This document shows positions 17,631 to 25,892 of a DNA stretch of 64,000 nucleotides, one piece after another. The translations under genes and the position numbers were made by a program. The DNA lies in contig CANNFX010000001.1 of NCBI GenBank assembly GCA_947504025.1, positions 843,501 through 907,500 of the forward strand, in the 5' to 3' direction. Every line of letters starts with the position of its first letter. Positions within the stretch are counted from its first letter, which is position 1. Origin of the DNA: an uncultured Sphingomonadaceae bacterium. GTDB lineage: Bacteria; Pseudomonadota; Alphaproteobacteria; Sphingomonadales; Sphingomonadaceae. The notes below the pieces were generated by a model. That model saw only the letters and a program-made list of their open reading frames with translations, was not told where the DNA came from and did no database searches.

Positions 17631-17786
17631 ATGGAAAACCTGCATTCAACCGAACTCAGCATCATTACCGGCGGCGTCACGGAAAGCCCTGATGGGAAAG
17701 GCTGCACCGAACCGCGTGTCGGCACCAAAGACAAGCAAGTCTCACTCCCAGGCAACACACTGTCTCCGCAAATCACAGCTTTGTGA
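17631..17786 (+). CDS. Double-glycine-leader peptide 2 (exported peptide precursor)
   Basis: A 51-codon gene with AAAGGA seven bases before its ATG. The first 15 residues, MENLHSTELSIITGG, form a double-glycine leader clearly related to that of peptide 1: both carry NL near the start, an acidic residue plus hydrophobic pair, and ITGG/VTGG at the end. The predicted mature peptide is 36 residues, starts VTESPDGKGC, has one cysteine and equal numbers of acidic and basic residues, and is rich in Thr, Pro, Gly and Lys. It does not resemble peptide 1 after the cleavage site. The HlyD adaptor starts 228 bases downstream on the same strand, so this is probably the first gene of the export operon. Confidence 0.78.
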   Translation: MENLHSTELSIITGGVTESPDGKGCTEPRVGTKDKQVSLPGNTLSPQITAL

Positions 17787-17822
17787 CCAACAGGCCTAGA
17801 ACGGAATTATGATTTCAGCCGT

Positions 17823-17854
17823 GAGGCTGAATTACAGGGGGAGGTTCAGGCCTC
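17823..17854 (+). other. Hairpin between peptide gene 2 and exporter genes
   Basis: GAGGCTGAA (17823-17831) pairs with TTCAGGCCTC (17845-17854) with one bulged base around a 13-base loop. There is no following T-run, so it is not a standard terminator; it could stabilise the peptide message or reduce read-through so that exporter is made in smaller amounts than peptide. Confidence 0.35.
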
Positions 17855-18014
17855 TCCCATATTCTGCCAAACCAACAGACTGGCCGTGCGCCCAACTGTG
17901 CCAACGTGGGCATAGCACAAATGCAATATTGCCCTTGCCCTGAATGCTGGGCATCTCCGTCTCGCCAGTTCGGCGAATAGGTATTTTTGACGCCAACATA
18001 TAGTGGGGACAGGT

Positions 18015-19244
18015 TTGGCATTATTCAGGCAAGAAGCACTGCAGCAGCGCAGCGACCGCCTGTCAGGTGATGTCGCGATTGCTGTGCCAGTAGCATGGCA
18101 AACCATCGGCTATTTGATGTTCGGCGCGCTGATCATCGCCCTCATCTTTCTCTCTGTCGCTAGTTATTCACGGGTCGAAACGGCAACCGGAACGATCACA
18201 CCGGACAAGGGTGTTGCACAGATCGTCCCGACCCGCGGCGGGATCATAACAAATATCTCGGTCGAAGAAGGTCAGCAGGTCGATGCTGGTGCATTACTCG
18301 TTTCAATCAGCTCGGAAGAAGAGCAGCAGGGCGGTGAAAGCGCCTCTGCCAGGATCGAGCAAGCCATTGCACTGCAAGATGCAAGCTTGGCCGCCCAAAT
18401 TGATATGGCCAATCGTGCCTCAGCAGCGCAGCAGGCACAGATCGCGGCTCAGCGCAGCGGGCTCCAATCAGAAATTTCTCAACTGGAGTCGCAGATTGCG
18501 CTTCAGCAAACACTCGTTGCTTCGGCACGCAGCGAGTATGAACGCGCAGCGGAAATCGCCGACCGTGGATTTATTAGTGAACGTGATTTGCAGTCACGGC
18601 AGGATGGCTATCTTTCGCGCCAGCAAGAATTGCTCCGGCTGAATCAGACCTTGGGCAGCAGACGGTCCGCGCTGGTCGAAGCCGCCCGAGCAAGCAGTTC
18701 GATCGCAGCACAGTCTGGCAGCCAATCCGCCCTTATCGCCGCTGACCGTGCAGCAGTGGCCCAGCAAGCCGCAAGCGCGCGCGGTGCACGGTCCTATGCG
18801 CTCAAGGCACCAGTCAGCGGACAGGTTAGTGCCATGGTCGCACGCGGCGGACAGGCCGTCAGCCCAGGCACCTCGTTGATGACTATCGTGCCCCAAGGCG
18901 CAAGCCTGCGCGCCGAACTGCTCGTCTCGTCAAACGCCATCGGCTTCATCCAGCCGGGTCAGGACGTGCGCCTCGCCGTCGATGCGTTCCCCTATCAAAG
19001 GTTCGGCACCATACCAGGCAAAGTGCTGACGGTTTCCCGCAGCGCTGTGATGCGAGCTGGGCCGGCGGGAACTCCATCTCCAGTTTATATAGTAACCGTC
19101 GAACCTTCGATCACGACGATAACGGCCTTCGGAAAGAAGCAGGCATTGGTACCCGGTATGTCGCTAACTGCGCGAATCGTCGCAGAAGAACAGAGCCTGC
19201 TCAAATGGCTGTTTGAACCCCTTTACGCGGTGCGGAACCGCTAA
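18015..19244 (+). CDS. HlyD/CvaA-type membrane fusion protein of peptide exporter
   Basis: About 409 residues. A short cytoplasmic N-terminus (ALFRQEALQQRSDRL) and one transmembrane helix near residues 32-50 are followed by a lipoyl-like half motif, a long Gln/Ala-rich coiled coil (about 110-255), the second lipoyl half (APVSGQVSAMVARGGQ) and a beta domain: the plan of CvaA/HlyD adaptors that link an inner-membrane ABC exporter to an outer-membrane TolC channel. The TTG at 18015 is favoured over GTG at 18003 because GGGGA lies five bases before it. The C39 ABC exporter gene follows after 36 bases. No TolC gene is in the window, so the outer-membrane channel must be shared or elsewhere. Confidence 0.88.
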   Translation: MALFRQEALQQRSDRLSGDVAIAVPVAWQTIGYLMFGALIIALIFLSVASYSRVETATGTITPDKGVAQIVPTRGGIITNISVEEGQQVDAGALLVSISSEEEQQGGESASARIEQAIALQDASLAAQIDMANRASAAQQAQIAAQRSGLQSEISQLESQIALQQTLVASARSEYERAAEIADRGFISERDLQSRQDGYLSRQQELLRLNQTLGSRRSALVEAARASSSIAAQSGSQSALIAADRAAVAQQAASARGARSYALKAPVSGQVSAMVARGGQAVSPGTSLMTIVPQGASLRAELLVSSNAIGFIQPGQDVRLAVDAFPYQRFGTIPGKVLTVSRSAVMRAGPAGTPSPVYIVTVEPSITTITAFGKKQALVPGMSLTARIVAEEQSLLKWLFEPLYAVRNR

Positions 19245-19280
19245 GCACATGTCCCATCTCACAGTCTCGAAGGTAGCCCC

Positions 19281-21392
19281 TTGACCATGCTTGATCTTGG
19301 CTTCCTATCCCGCTCCCGTGTCCGGCTTGTCCGCCAGACGGAGGTTGCAGAATGCGGCCTCGCCAGTCTGACAATGGTGGCCAATTACCATGGACTCGAT
19401 GTTGATCTGGGCACGATGCGCCGTCGCTTTGCTCCGTCCCTGCGCGGTGCCGCTTTAAGAACGTTGATCGGTCTTGCTGACCGTATCGGCCTGACCCCGC
19501 GCGCCGTGAAGTTGCCGCTGGAGGAGCTTGCCAATTTGCATGTCCCGGCAGTGCTGCACTGGAATATGAACCACTATGTGGTGCTGGAGCAGGTGAAGGG
19601 CGACAAGGCTCTGATCCATAATCCGGAAGGCAGTTCCAAATGGATGCCGTTGTCCGAAATATCGGACCATTTCACAGGTGTCGCACTGGAGCTTAGGCCT
19701 AGCGACAATTTCGAAACCGGATCTCAGCGTGAACGGTTGAAATTATCGCATCTGTGGAGGCGCATGACAGGCCTCAAGCGCGCATTGTTGCAGATATTCG
19801 TGCTCAGCATGATCCTGCAGGCCTATACGCTTGCACTACCTTATTACATGCAGGTCGCTATCGACAGTGCGCTGCCCGCGCTTGATGCTGACTTGCTTAC
19901 CGTGCTGGCGATAGGTTTCGCATTGTTCACAGTGATTCAAGCGGGCGCGAGCTTACTAAGATCCTTTGTACTGTTGTTCGCTGGGACAACGCTTGGCTTC
20001 ACGCTTGCTTCCAATATCGCACGGCGACTGTTTCGCTTGCCGATCGACTGGTTTGAAAAACGGCATACGGGCGACATCCTATCGCGCTTCCAGTCCATCG
20101 CGCCGATCCGTCAGATGTTGACCGAAGGTGCTGTTGCCGCGGTGCTTGATGGCTTCCTGGCGATCATGACTCTGGCCGTTATGTTCTTCTACAGCGCGAA
20201 ACTGGCGCTAATCGCTATCATCGCTTTCATCCTCTACGCCATAGTCCGCGCAGTGTCCTTCAGCCTGCAGAAGGAGGCCGAAGAAGCCAGCATCATTGCC
20301 AATGGCAAGGAACAGACGACCCTGATCGAAAGTCTGCGCGGCATGACAACATTGCGCCTGTTTGGGCGCGAGACATTGCGCCACGCATTATGGCAAACGC
20401 GGCTGACCGATGCAGTCAATTCCAACGTCCGATTATCGCGCATCGGTATCTGGCAATCCACCGCCAATGCGCTGATCTTCGGCCTCGAAAACATCGTCAC
20501 GATCTGGCTAGCGATCGGTTTTGTGATCGAGGGTGCAGGCTTCAGCGTCGGGATGGTTTTTGCCTATATTTCCTACAAAACCCAATTCATCCAAAAGGCC
20601 GCGGCACTGGTCGATCAGACCATCGCTTTCCGCATGCTATCGCTGCATCTCGAACGTTTGTCCGACATAGCGCTGACGGATGAAGACCGCAGCTTTGACG
20701 AGGGCGCAGAGTTGGAAACCGAGCTCAAGGGTTCGCTTGAACTTAAAGACGTTTTCTACCGCTATTCGCCCAGCGATCCGTTGGTGCTGGAGGGGATCGA
20801 TATCAAGATCGATGCCGGAGAACATGTCGCGATCACTGGTCCATCAGGCGGTGGTAAATCGACGATGATGAAAATCATGTTGGGGCTGGTCGATCCCGAT
20901 AGCGGCGACGTGCTGGTCGATGGAATGCCGATGAAGCGCTTCGGCTTCCGCAGCTATTATCAGCAAATCGCAGCAGTGTTGCAGGAAGACACGCTTTTCG
21001 CTGGCTCGCTTTCGGACAATATCGCTCTGTTTGATGAAGAGGTGAATATGGAACTAGTTATGGCCGCAGCGCAGGCGGCCAGCATCCACAACGACATTGC
21101 GGCAATGCCGATGCAATATGAAACGTTGGTGGGCGATATGGGCTCGACCCTGTCAGGCGGCCAGAAGCAGCGCGTGTTGCTTGCCCGCGCTCTTTATCGC
21201 CGCCCAAAAATTCTACTGATGGATGAAGGCACCGCCCATCTCGATTCGGTACACGAACAGGCCGTCAACGCAGCGATCGCATCAATGGGCATAACCCGCA
21301 TCATCATCGCTCACCGCAAGGAAACCATCGAATCTGCCGACCGTATTGTAGTTGTTCAAGCTGGGAAAATTGTTGAAGAGACCGCTGCGTAA
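19281..21392 (+). CDS. Peptidase-containing (C39) ABC exporter for double-glycine peptides
   Basis: A 703-residue CvaB/LagD-type transporter. The N-terminal C39 peptidase (about 15-140) has the nucleophile in EVAECGLASL (C25) and the histidine in HWNMNHYVV (H98); the third triad position, normally Asp in HDP, is Asn here (IHNPEG, N114). The transmembrane domain covers about 165-440 and the ATPase has GPSGGGKST, LSGGQKQRV and LLMDEGTAHLD. Such proteins cut the leader after GG and export the peptide in one step. TTG at 19281 is used because GAAGG lies seven bases upstream; ATG at 19287 is the alternative. Its substrates are almost certainly the peptides encoded at 16506 and 17631. Confidence 0.92.
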   Translation: MTMLDLGFLSRSRVRLVRQTEVAECGLASLTMVANYHGLDVDLGTMRRRFAPSLRGAALRTLIGLADRIGLTPRAVKLPLEELANLHVPAVLHWNMNHYVVLEQVKGDKALIHNPEGSSKWMPLSEISDHFTGVALELRPSDNFETGSQRERLKLSHLWRRMTGLKRALLQIFVLSMILQAYTLALPYYMQVAIDSALPALDADLLTVLAIGFALFTVIQAGASLLRSFVLLFAGTTLGFTLASNIARRLFRLPIDWFEKRHTGDILSRFQSIAPIRQMLTEGAVAAVLDGFLAIMTLAVMFFYSAKLALIAIIAFILYAIVRAVSFSLQKEAEEASIIANGKEQTTLIESLRGMTTLRLFGRETLRHALWQTRLTDAVNSNVRLSRIGIWQSTANALIFGLENIVTIWLAIGFVIEGAGFSVGMVFAYISYKTQFIQKAAALVDQTIAFRMLSLHLERLSDIALTDEDRSFDEGAELETELKGSLELKDVFYRYSPSDPLVLEGIDIKIDAGEHVAITGPSGGGKSTMMKIMLGLVDPDSGDVLVDGMPMKRFGFRSYYQQIAAVLQEDTLFAGSLSDNIALFDEEVNMELVMAAAQAASIHNDIAAMPMQYETLVGDMGSTLSGGQKQRVLLARALYRRPKILLMDEGTAHLDSVHEQAVNAAIASMGITRIIIAHRKETIESADRIVVVQAGKIVEETAA

Positions 21393-21430
21393 TTACTTGC
21401 GGTCACCCCGTGGCCAGCTAGGCTGACAGC

Positions 21431-21865
21431 ATGACAATCTGGTTTCATGACGAACTTCCGCTCGAAGAGGTAAATGCGAACGGGGCTGACTGTATGCCCG
21501 GCGCGCTAGACATCACTTTTGTCGATTACGGAGACGACTGGCTGCAGGCCAATATGCCGGTCGTGCCCAAGGTTCACCAGCCATACGGCAGACTACACGG
21601 CGGTGCTTCTGTGGTACTGGCGGAAACGGTCGCCTCCGTTGGTGCAGCGATGACGGTCGATCCCGCGAAGCAGGCCTGCGTCGGCATGGAGATCAATGCG
21701 AACCACATTCGTCCTGTGCGCGACGGGCTTGTCCATGCCAGCGGAGTTCAGGAAAGCGCCGGCCGCACGACACAGGTCTGGACCGTGAGAATCGTGGATG
21801 ATGATGGTAAGCTAATATGTCTGTCGCGCGTTACGATGGCCGTGATCGCGCGCGACCGCGGTTGA
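21431..21865 (+). CDS. PaaI-like hotdog-fold thioesterase
   Basis: A 144-residue single hotdog protein. GRLHGGASVVLAETVAS near residues 57-73 carries the family HGG turn and the catalytic glutamate on the long helix. Such enzymes hydrolyse acyl- or aryl-CoA thioesters. It starts 38 bases after the exporter gene but fits better with the CoA-linked genes to the right, and its stop abuts the stop of the convergent aldo/keto reductase. Substrate unknown. Confidence 0.82.
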   Translation: MTIWFHDELPLEEVNANGADCMPGALDITFVDYGDDWLQANMPVVPKVHQPYGRLHGGASVVLAETVASVGAAMTVDPAKQACVGMEINANHIRPVRDGLVHASGVQESAGRTTQVWTVRIVDDDGKLICLSRVTMAVIARDRG

Positions 21866-22882
21866 TCATCCCTTAACCGTCGGTGTTCCGCTAGGCGGTG
21901 TCGGCATTGTAAGACCGGACACTTCTTTCGGACGGTAGGGTCCTTCCAATTCAGCGATTTCTTCGTCTACCAGTTCGAGATCGACCGCGACCAATGCGTC
22001 TTCAAGGTGGCCTGACTTGGTCGCACCGACAATCGGTGCGGCGACACCTTTTGTGAAGTGCCAAGCCAAACCGACTGCAGCACGCGATACGCTTCGTGCT
22101 TCAGCGATCATTCCCACTGCATCAACGATAGCGCGATCAGCGCTGTCACCTCCACCATAGAGATGGGCATTCATTGCATCAGTCTCATTGCGCCGTGTCG
22201 TTTCATCCCATGCCCGGGCAAGTTTCCCGCGGGCCAACGGGCTCCATGGGATCAGACCAACACCTTCATCATGGCACAGTGGAATCATCTCGCGCTCTTC
22301 CTCGCGGTAGAGCAAATTGAGATGGTTCTGCATCGACACAAAAGGTGTCCAGCCGTTGCTACGAGCCACTTCTTGAGCGCGGGCAAATTGCCATGCATGC
22401 ATGCTTGATGCGCCGATATGCAGCGCCTTGCCCGACTTCACGATGTCGTGCAGCGCCTCCATCGTTTCTTCGACAGGAACTTCATCGTCCCAGCGGTGGA
22501 TTTGAAACAGATCGACATAGTCCATGTCGAGCCGATTCAAACTAGCATCGATGGCCGCGAACAGAGCTTTGCGGGAATTACCGCGAGTGTTCGGACCAAG
22601 CCCCCATGGGAAATAGGCCTTCGTCGCAACCACAACCTCATCACGGCGGGCAAGGTCCTTCAACGCTCGGCCCAGCACCAATTCAGATGCGCCATTGGAG
22701 TAAATATTGGCTGTATCAAAGAAGTTGATCCCACTCTCCAGCGCCGCGCGATAGAAGGGACGGCTCTGCTCTTCATCCAGCACCCAATCGTGGTGTCCCT
22801 GCTTGGGGTCACCATAAGACATGCAGCCAAGACAAAGCCGCGAAACGCTGAGGCCGGTGTTACCAAGGCGGGTGTATTTCAT
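21866..22882 (-). CDS. Aldo/keto reductase
   Basis: A 338-residue TIM-barrel oxidoreductase of the general AKR / YajO-like group. The catalytic tetrad is visible: aspartate and tyrosine in FFDTANIYSNGASE (about 50-63), the lysine in VVATKAYF and the histidine in LFQIHRWDD. It reduces aldehydes or ketones with NADPH; substrate unknown. It lies 19 bases downstream of the SDR gene on the same strand, probably one transcript with the acyl-CoA dehydrogenase. Confidence 0.86.
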   Translation of the reverse strand: MKYTRLGNTGLSVSRLCLGCMSYGDPKQGHHDWVLDEEQSRPFYRAALESGINFFDTANIYSNGASELVLGRALKDLARRDEVVVATKAYFPWGLGPNTRGNSRKALFAAIDASLNRLDMDYVDLFQIHRWDDEVPVEETMEALHDIVKSGKALHIGASSMHAWQFARAQEVARSNGWTPFVSMQNHLNLLYREEEREMIPLCHDEGVGLIPWSPLARGKLARAWDETTRRNETDAMNAHLYGGGDSADRAIVDAVGMIAEARSVSRAAVGLAWHFTKGVAAPIVGATKSGHLEDALVAVDLELVDEEIAELEGPYRPKEVSGLTMPTPPSGTPTVKG

Positions 22883-22901
22883 AAATACTGCTTCCTTTGG
22901 A

Positions 22902-23639
22902 TCAGAGCGTCAAACCACCATCGGCAATAATCGTCTGGCCTACGACATATGCCGACATTGGTGAGGCAAGGAACATTGCAACGCCTGCCATTTCGTCCGG
23001 TGTTCCGTAACGGTGCAGCGGGATCATCCGCAATGCCCCGGCGCTACGCTTCTCATCCTTGGTAACGACCGTGGTCATCTTGGTTTCGACGAAGCCCGGC
23101 GCGATACCGTTCACACGAATACCGTCTCGCGCCCATGCCTGCGCCAGAGATTTGGTTAGGCTCGCCGAACCGGCTTTCGATGCCGCATAAGCGGGATTGC
23201 CAACCATCGCATTGAAGCTGGCGATCGAGTTCAATATTATCAAAGCGCCCTTCGCCTCGCGCAGAGCAGGATGGAACAGGCGGGCGCAGTCCATCACCGA
23301 ATTGATATTCACATCCATCACATTATCCCAGCCATCGCGGCCATATTCGCGTTGGTCGTATAGAACGATGCCTTGGCTGAGGACGACCGCGTCAAGCCTG
23401 TCCGAAGGAATGGTATATGCGTCGAGCGCTGCGCGGTCAGTCACGTCGAGTTGCTTGTAATGCAGCCCTTCCAAGTTGGAACCGTCAACACCCTCATAGT
23501 CGCCGGCCGCGGCCCGTGTTCCAGTGATATGGACATCCGCCCCGCGTGCGAGAAAGTTCTGCGCGATTCCGTTACCGATACCGCTGGAACCCCCGACCAC
23601 AAGGACAGTCTTACCTGAGAAATCGAGCGGATCAGTCAT
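22902..23639 (-). CDS. Short-chain dehydrogenase/reductase
   Basis: A 245-residue classical SDR: cofactor motif VVGGSSGIGNGIA near residue 15, catalytic serine in ILNSIASF and YAASK for Tyr/Lys, and the proline-glycine turn IAPGFVETKM. FabG-like length. In this setting it may act as a 3-hydroxyacyl-CoA dehydrogenase for the neighbouring acyl-CoA dehydrogenases and hydratase, since no separate FadB-type dehydrogenase is seen in the cluster. That role is inferred. Confidence 0.86.
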   Translation of the reverse strand: MTDPLDFSGKTVLVVGGSSGIGNGIAQNFLARGADVHITGTRAAAGDYEGVDGSNLEGLHYKQLDVTDRAALDAYTIPSDRLDAVVLSQGIVLYDQREYGRDGWDNVMDVNINSVMDCARLFHPALREAKGALIILNSIASFNAMVGNPAYAASKAGSASLTKSLAQAWARDGIRVNGIAPGFVETKMTTVVTKDEKRSAGALRMIPLHRYGTPDEMAGVAMFLASPMSAYVVGQTIIADGGLTL

Positions 23640-23663
23640 ATTCAGTTTCCTAATATTCTTTGC

Positions 23664-24827
23664 TTACATTGAGCGTGCGATGACCATTTTCATGATCTCG
23701 TTCGACCCGCCGAAGATGCGGCTAACGCGGCTGTCGCGGTACATACGCGCGATCGGATAATCGTTGATATAGCCTGATCCGCCATGCAGCTGCAGACATT
23801 TGTCGACAACCTCACCTTGCAACTCGGTTATCCAATATTTCGCCATACATGCGGTTGGCACATCCAGCTTTCCTTCCAGATGTTTGGCGATGCAATCATT
23901 GACGAAGATTTTCGCGGCTGTTCCACGCGCCTTGAGATCGGCCAGCGTAAACTGCGTATTCTGGAAGTCCCAGATGGTCTTTCCGAAGGCCTTGCGTTCT
24001 TTCGTGAACTTAACAGTTTCCTCGAGCGCACGCTCAATCACGCTCATGCCGCCCATCGCGATGATGAGCCGTTCTTGCGGCAGTTCGCCCATTAACTGAT
24101 AGAAGCCTTTGCCAGGTTCGCCGCCAAGGATGTTGTCACCCTGGATAAAGACATCGTCGAAGAAGAGTTCGGAAGTATCCTGAGCATCGAGCCCAATCTT
24201 GTCGAGCTTCTTACCACGCTGGAACCCCTCCGCGCCGTCGGTCTCCAGTAGCATCAGCGAAATGCCCTTAGCCCGCTCATTCGGATCAGTCTTTGCTGCG
24301 ACGATAATGAAATCGGCGATCTGACCGTTCGAAATATAGGTCTTGGCTCCGTTTAGACGATATCCATTGCCATCTTTTAGCGCCGTCGTTGTGATGCTTT
24401 GAAGGTCCGAACCAACACCCGGTTCAGTCATGGCGATGGCGCTGACAAGCTCACCGGAAACCAGCTTAGGCAGATATTTCTTCTTCTGCTCCTCCGTCCC
24501 GTGACGCACGAGATAGGGCAGGATTATAGTGTTATGTAGGCTAGCAGCGAAGCCTTCGACACCGTGCTTCCCCTGCTGGTCGATCACAACCATCTCATGC
24601 CGAAAATCTCCGCCATGGCCGCCATATTCCTCCGGTACCGAGCTCCCGAGTAGGCCGGCCTTACCCGCCTCGTCCCAGAATTCACGTTCTACCTGACCGT
24701 CTTCTCGCCATTTCATCACGCGTTTTTCATCGGCGTGTTTATTGTAGAATTTGCCAACAGCATCGGCGAAGATCGAAATCTCCTCGTCAGCCATAAATTC
24801 TGGTTCAGGAACGTCGATGACAGCCAT
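23664..24827 (-). CDS. Acyl-CoA dehydrogenase
   Basis: A 387-residue FAD acyl-CoA dehydrogenase of usual length. AMTEPGVGSDLQSI (FAD/substrate region), KTYISNGQIADF and the C-terminal LHGGSGYINDYPIARMYRD with SRIFGGSNEIMK are all family landmarks; the catalytic glutamate is probably the one in SNEIMK. It introduces the alpha-beta double bond in beta-oxidation. First gene of a three-gene run with SDR and AKR. A palindrome with arms TTTAATCG/CGATTAAA lies 18 bases upstream in the divergent promoter and recurs before the hydratase and thiolase genes. Paralogue of the gene at 25893-27038. Confidence 0.9.
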   Translation of the reverse strand: MAVIDVPEPEFMADEEISIFADAVGKFYNKHADEKRVMKWREDGQVEREFWDEAGKAGLLGSSVPEEYGGHGGDFRHEMVVIDQQGKHGVEGFAASLHNTIILPYLVRHGTEEQKKKYLPKLVSGELVSAIAMTEPGVGSDLQSITTTALKDGNGYRLNGAKTYISNGQIADFIIVAAKTDPNERAKGISLMLLETDGAEGFQRGKKLDKIGLDAQDTSELFFDDVFIQGDNILGGEPGKGFYQLMGELPQERLIIAMGGMSVIERALEETVKFTKERKAFGKTIWDFQNTQFTLADLKARGTAAKIFVNDCIAKHLEGKLDVPTACMAKYWITELQGEVVDKCLQLHGGSGYINDYPIARMYRDSRVSRIFGGSNEIMKMVIARSM

Positions 24828-24844
24828 TATGCGAATCCTTCGTA

Positions 24845-24862
24845 TTTAATCGTTCGATTAAA
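24845..24862. promoter_or_regulatory. Palindromic operator, copy 1 (TTTAATCG-N2-CGATTAAA)
   Basis: TTTAATCGTTCGATTAAA has perfect eight-base arms around two bases. The same arms around AG occur at 29036-29053. Both copies lie in divergent promoters of the lipid-catabolism cluster. The size and symmetry suit a TetR-type repressor such as those controlling acyl-CoA degradation, but the regulator is not identified here. Confidence 0.65.
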
Positions 24863-24932
24863 TCGCTTGTAACACGCCCATCTCATGGGGCAACAGATTG
24901 CACACATCGTTGGGCGGCTTATAGGAACGCGC

Positions 24933-25805
24933 ATGGAATTAATTGGACCGACATCGCAAAGCTACATCTCGCAGCGCAGCCGTTTGCATTTTGCCGATTG
25001 GGGTAACCCCGAAGCGCCGCCGCTGATCCTGCTTCACGGTGGACGCGATCACTGCCGGAATTGGGATTGGACCGCCGAAGCGTTGCGGAATGATTGGCAC
25101 ATCATCTGCCCTGATCTACGAGGGCATGGCGACAGCGAATGGACCAGCACAGGCTATTATCCGCTGATGTCCTATGTCTATGATCTGGCGCAGCTGATCC
25201 ATCAGAACGAATGGGCGCCGGTTACCATCGTAGCACATTCGATGGGCGGTAACGTTGCGCTGCGCTATGCTGGGATGTTCCCTGACAAAGTTCGCAAACT
25301 CGTTGCTATCGAAGGGCTTGGCCCGTCGCCCACCCGCCAAGCCGAGCTCGACAAAAACCCATTTTATGAGCGCTGGGGCGAATGGGTGAAAAATAAGCGC
25401 AATGCAACTTCGCGAACTCCGCGCCGGTATGCAACTTTCGAAGACGCACTCAAACGAATGCAAGGTGAAAACAGCTATCTTAGCGACGAGCAAGCCCGCC
25501 ATCTGACAATTCATGCTGTGATGCGGAATGAAGATGGCACTTTCAGTTGGAAGTTCGATCCGCATATGCACGTATGGCCGCCTGACAATTTCACACCGGA
25601 ACAAATGCATGAACTTTGGGGGCGGATCACGTGCCCCACTCGCCTGATCTACGGCAACGACAGCTGGGCTTCAAATCCGCAAGGGGACGGGCGAATGAAA
25701 CATTTCGGCGATAACGTCAGCCTGACAAGTTATGACCGCGCGGGCCATTGGGTACACCATGACAGGTTCGATGACTTCGTGGCGGAGCTTAAAGCTTTTT
25801 TGTAG
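24933..25805 (+). CDS. Alpha/beta hydrolase
   Basis: About 290 residues. LILLHGGRDHCRNWDW supplies the oxyanion loop, VAHSMGGNVALRY the nucleophile elbow serine, and RAGHWVHHDR the catalytic histidine. ATG at 24933 is preferred over 24885 because AGGA lies six bases before it and the longer form would run back toward the palindrome. Family members cleave esters, lactones or C-C bonds; the substrate is unknown. Divergent from the acyl-CoA dehydrogenase gene and under the same putative operator. Confidence 0.8.
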   Translation: MELIGPTSQSYISQRSRLHFADWGNPEAPPLILLHGGRDHCRNWDWTAEALRNDWHIICPDLRGHGDSEWTSTGYYPLMSYVYDLAQLIHQNEWAPVTIVAHSMGGNVALRYAGMFPDKVRKLVAIEGLGPSPTRQAELDKNPFYERWGEWVKNKRNATSRTPRRYATFEDALKRMQGENSYLSDEQARHLTIHAVMRNEDGTFSWKFDPHMHVWPPDNFTPEQMHELWGRITCPTRLIYGNDSWASNPQGDGRMKHFGDNVSLTSYDRAGHWVHHDRFDDFVAELKAFL

Positions 25806-25892
25806 TTTCTTCGAAGCAGCCTCAAACGCCGGGTGCGGGCAAGTTAAGGACGCAACAACCAGCGGTCGCTAGCTCTGCTGTTGCCGCCCGTG

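Noticed and set aside
17809..17943. 44-codon frame between peptide 2 and the HlyD gene, considered as a third peptide
   Set aside because: No double-glycine leader, poorly spaced ribosome site, and it overlaps the hairpin at 17823-17854; left as non-coding.
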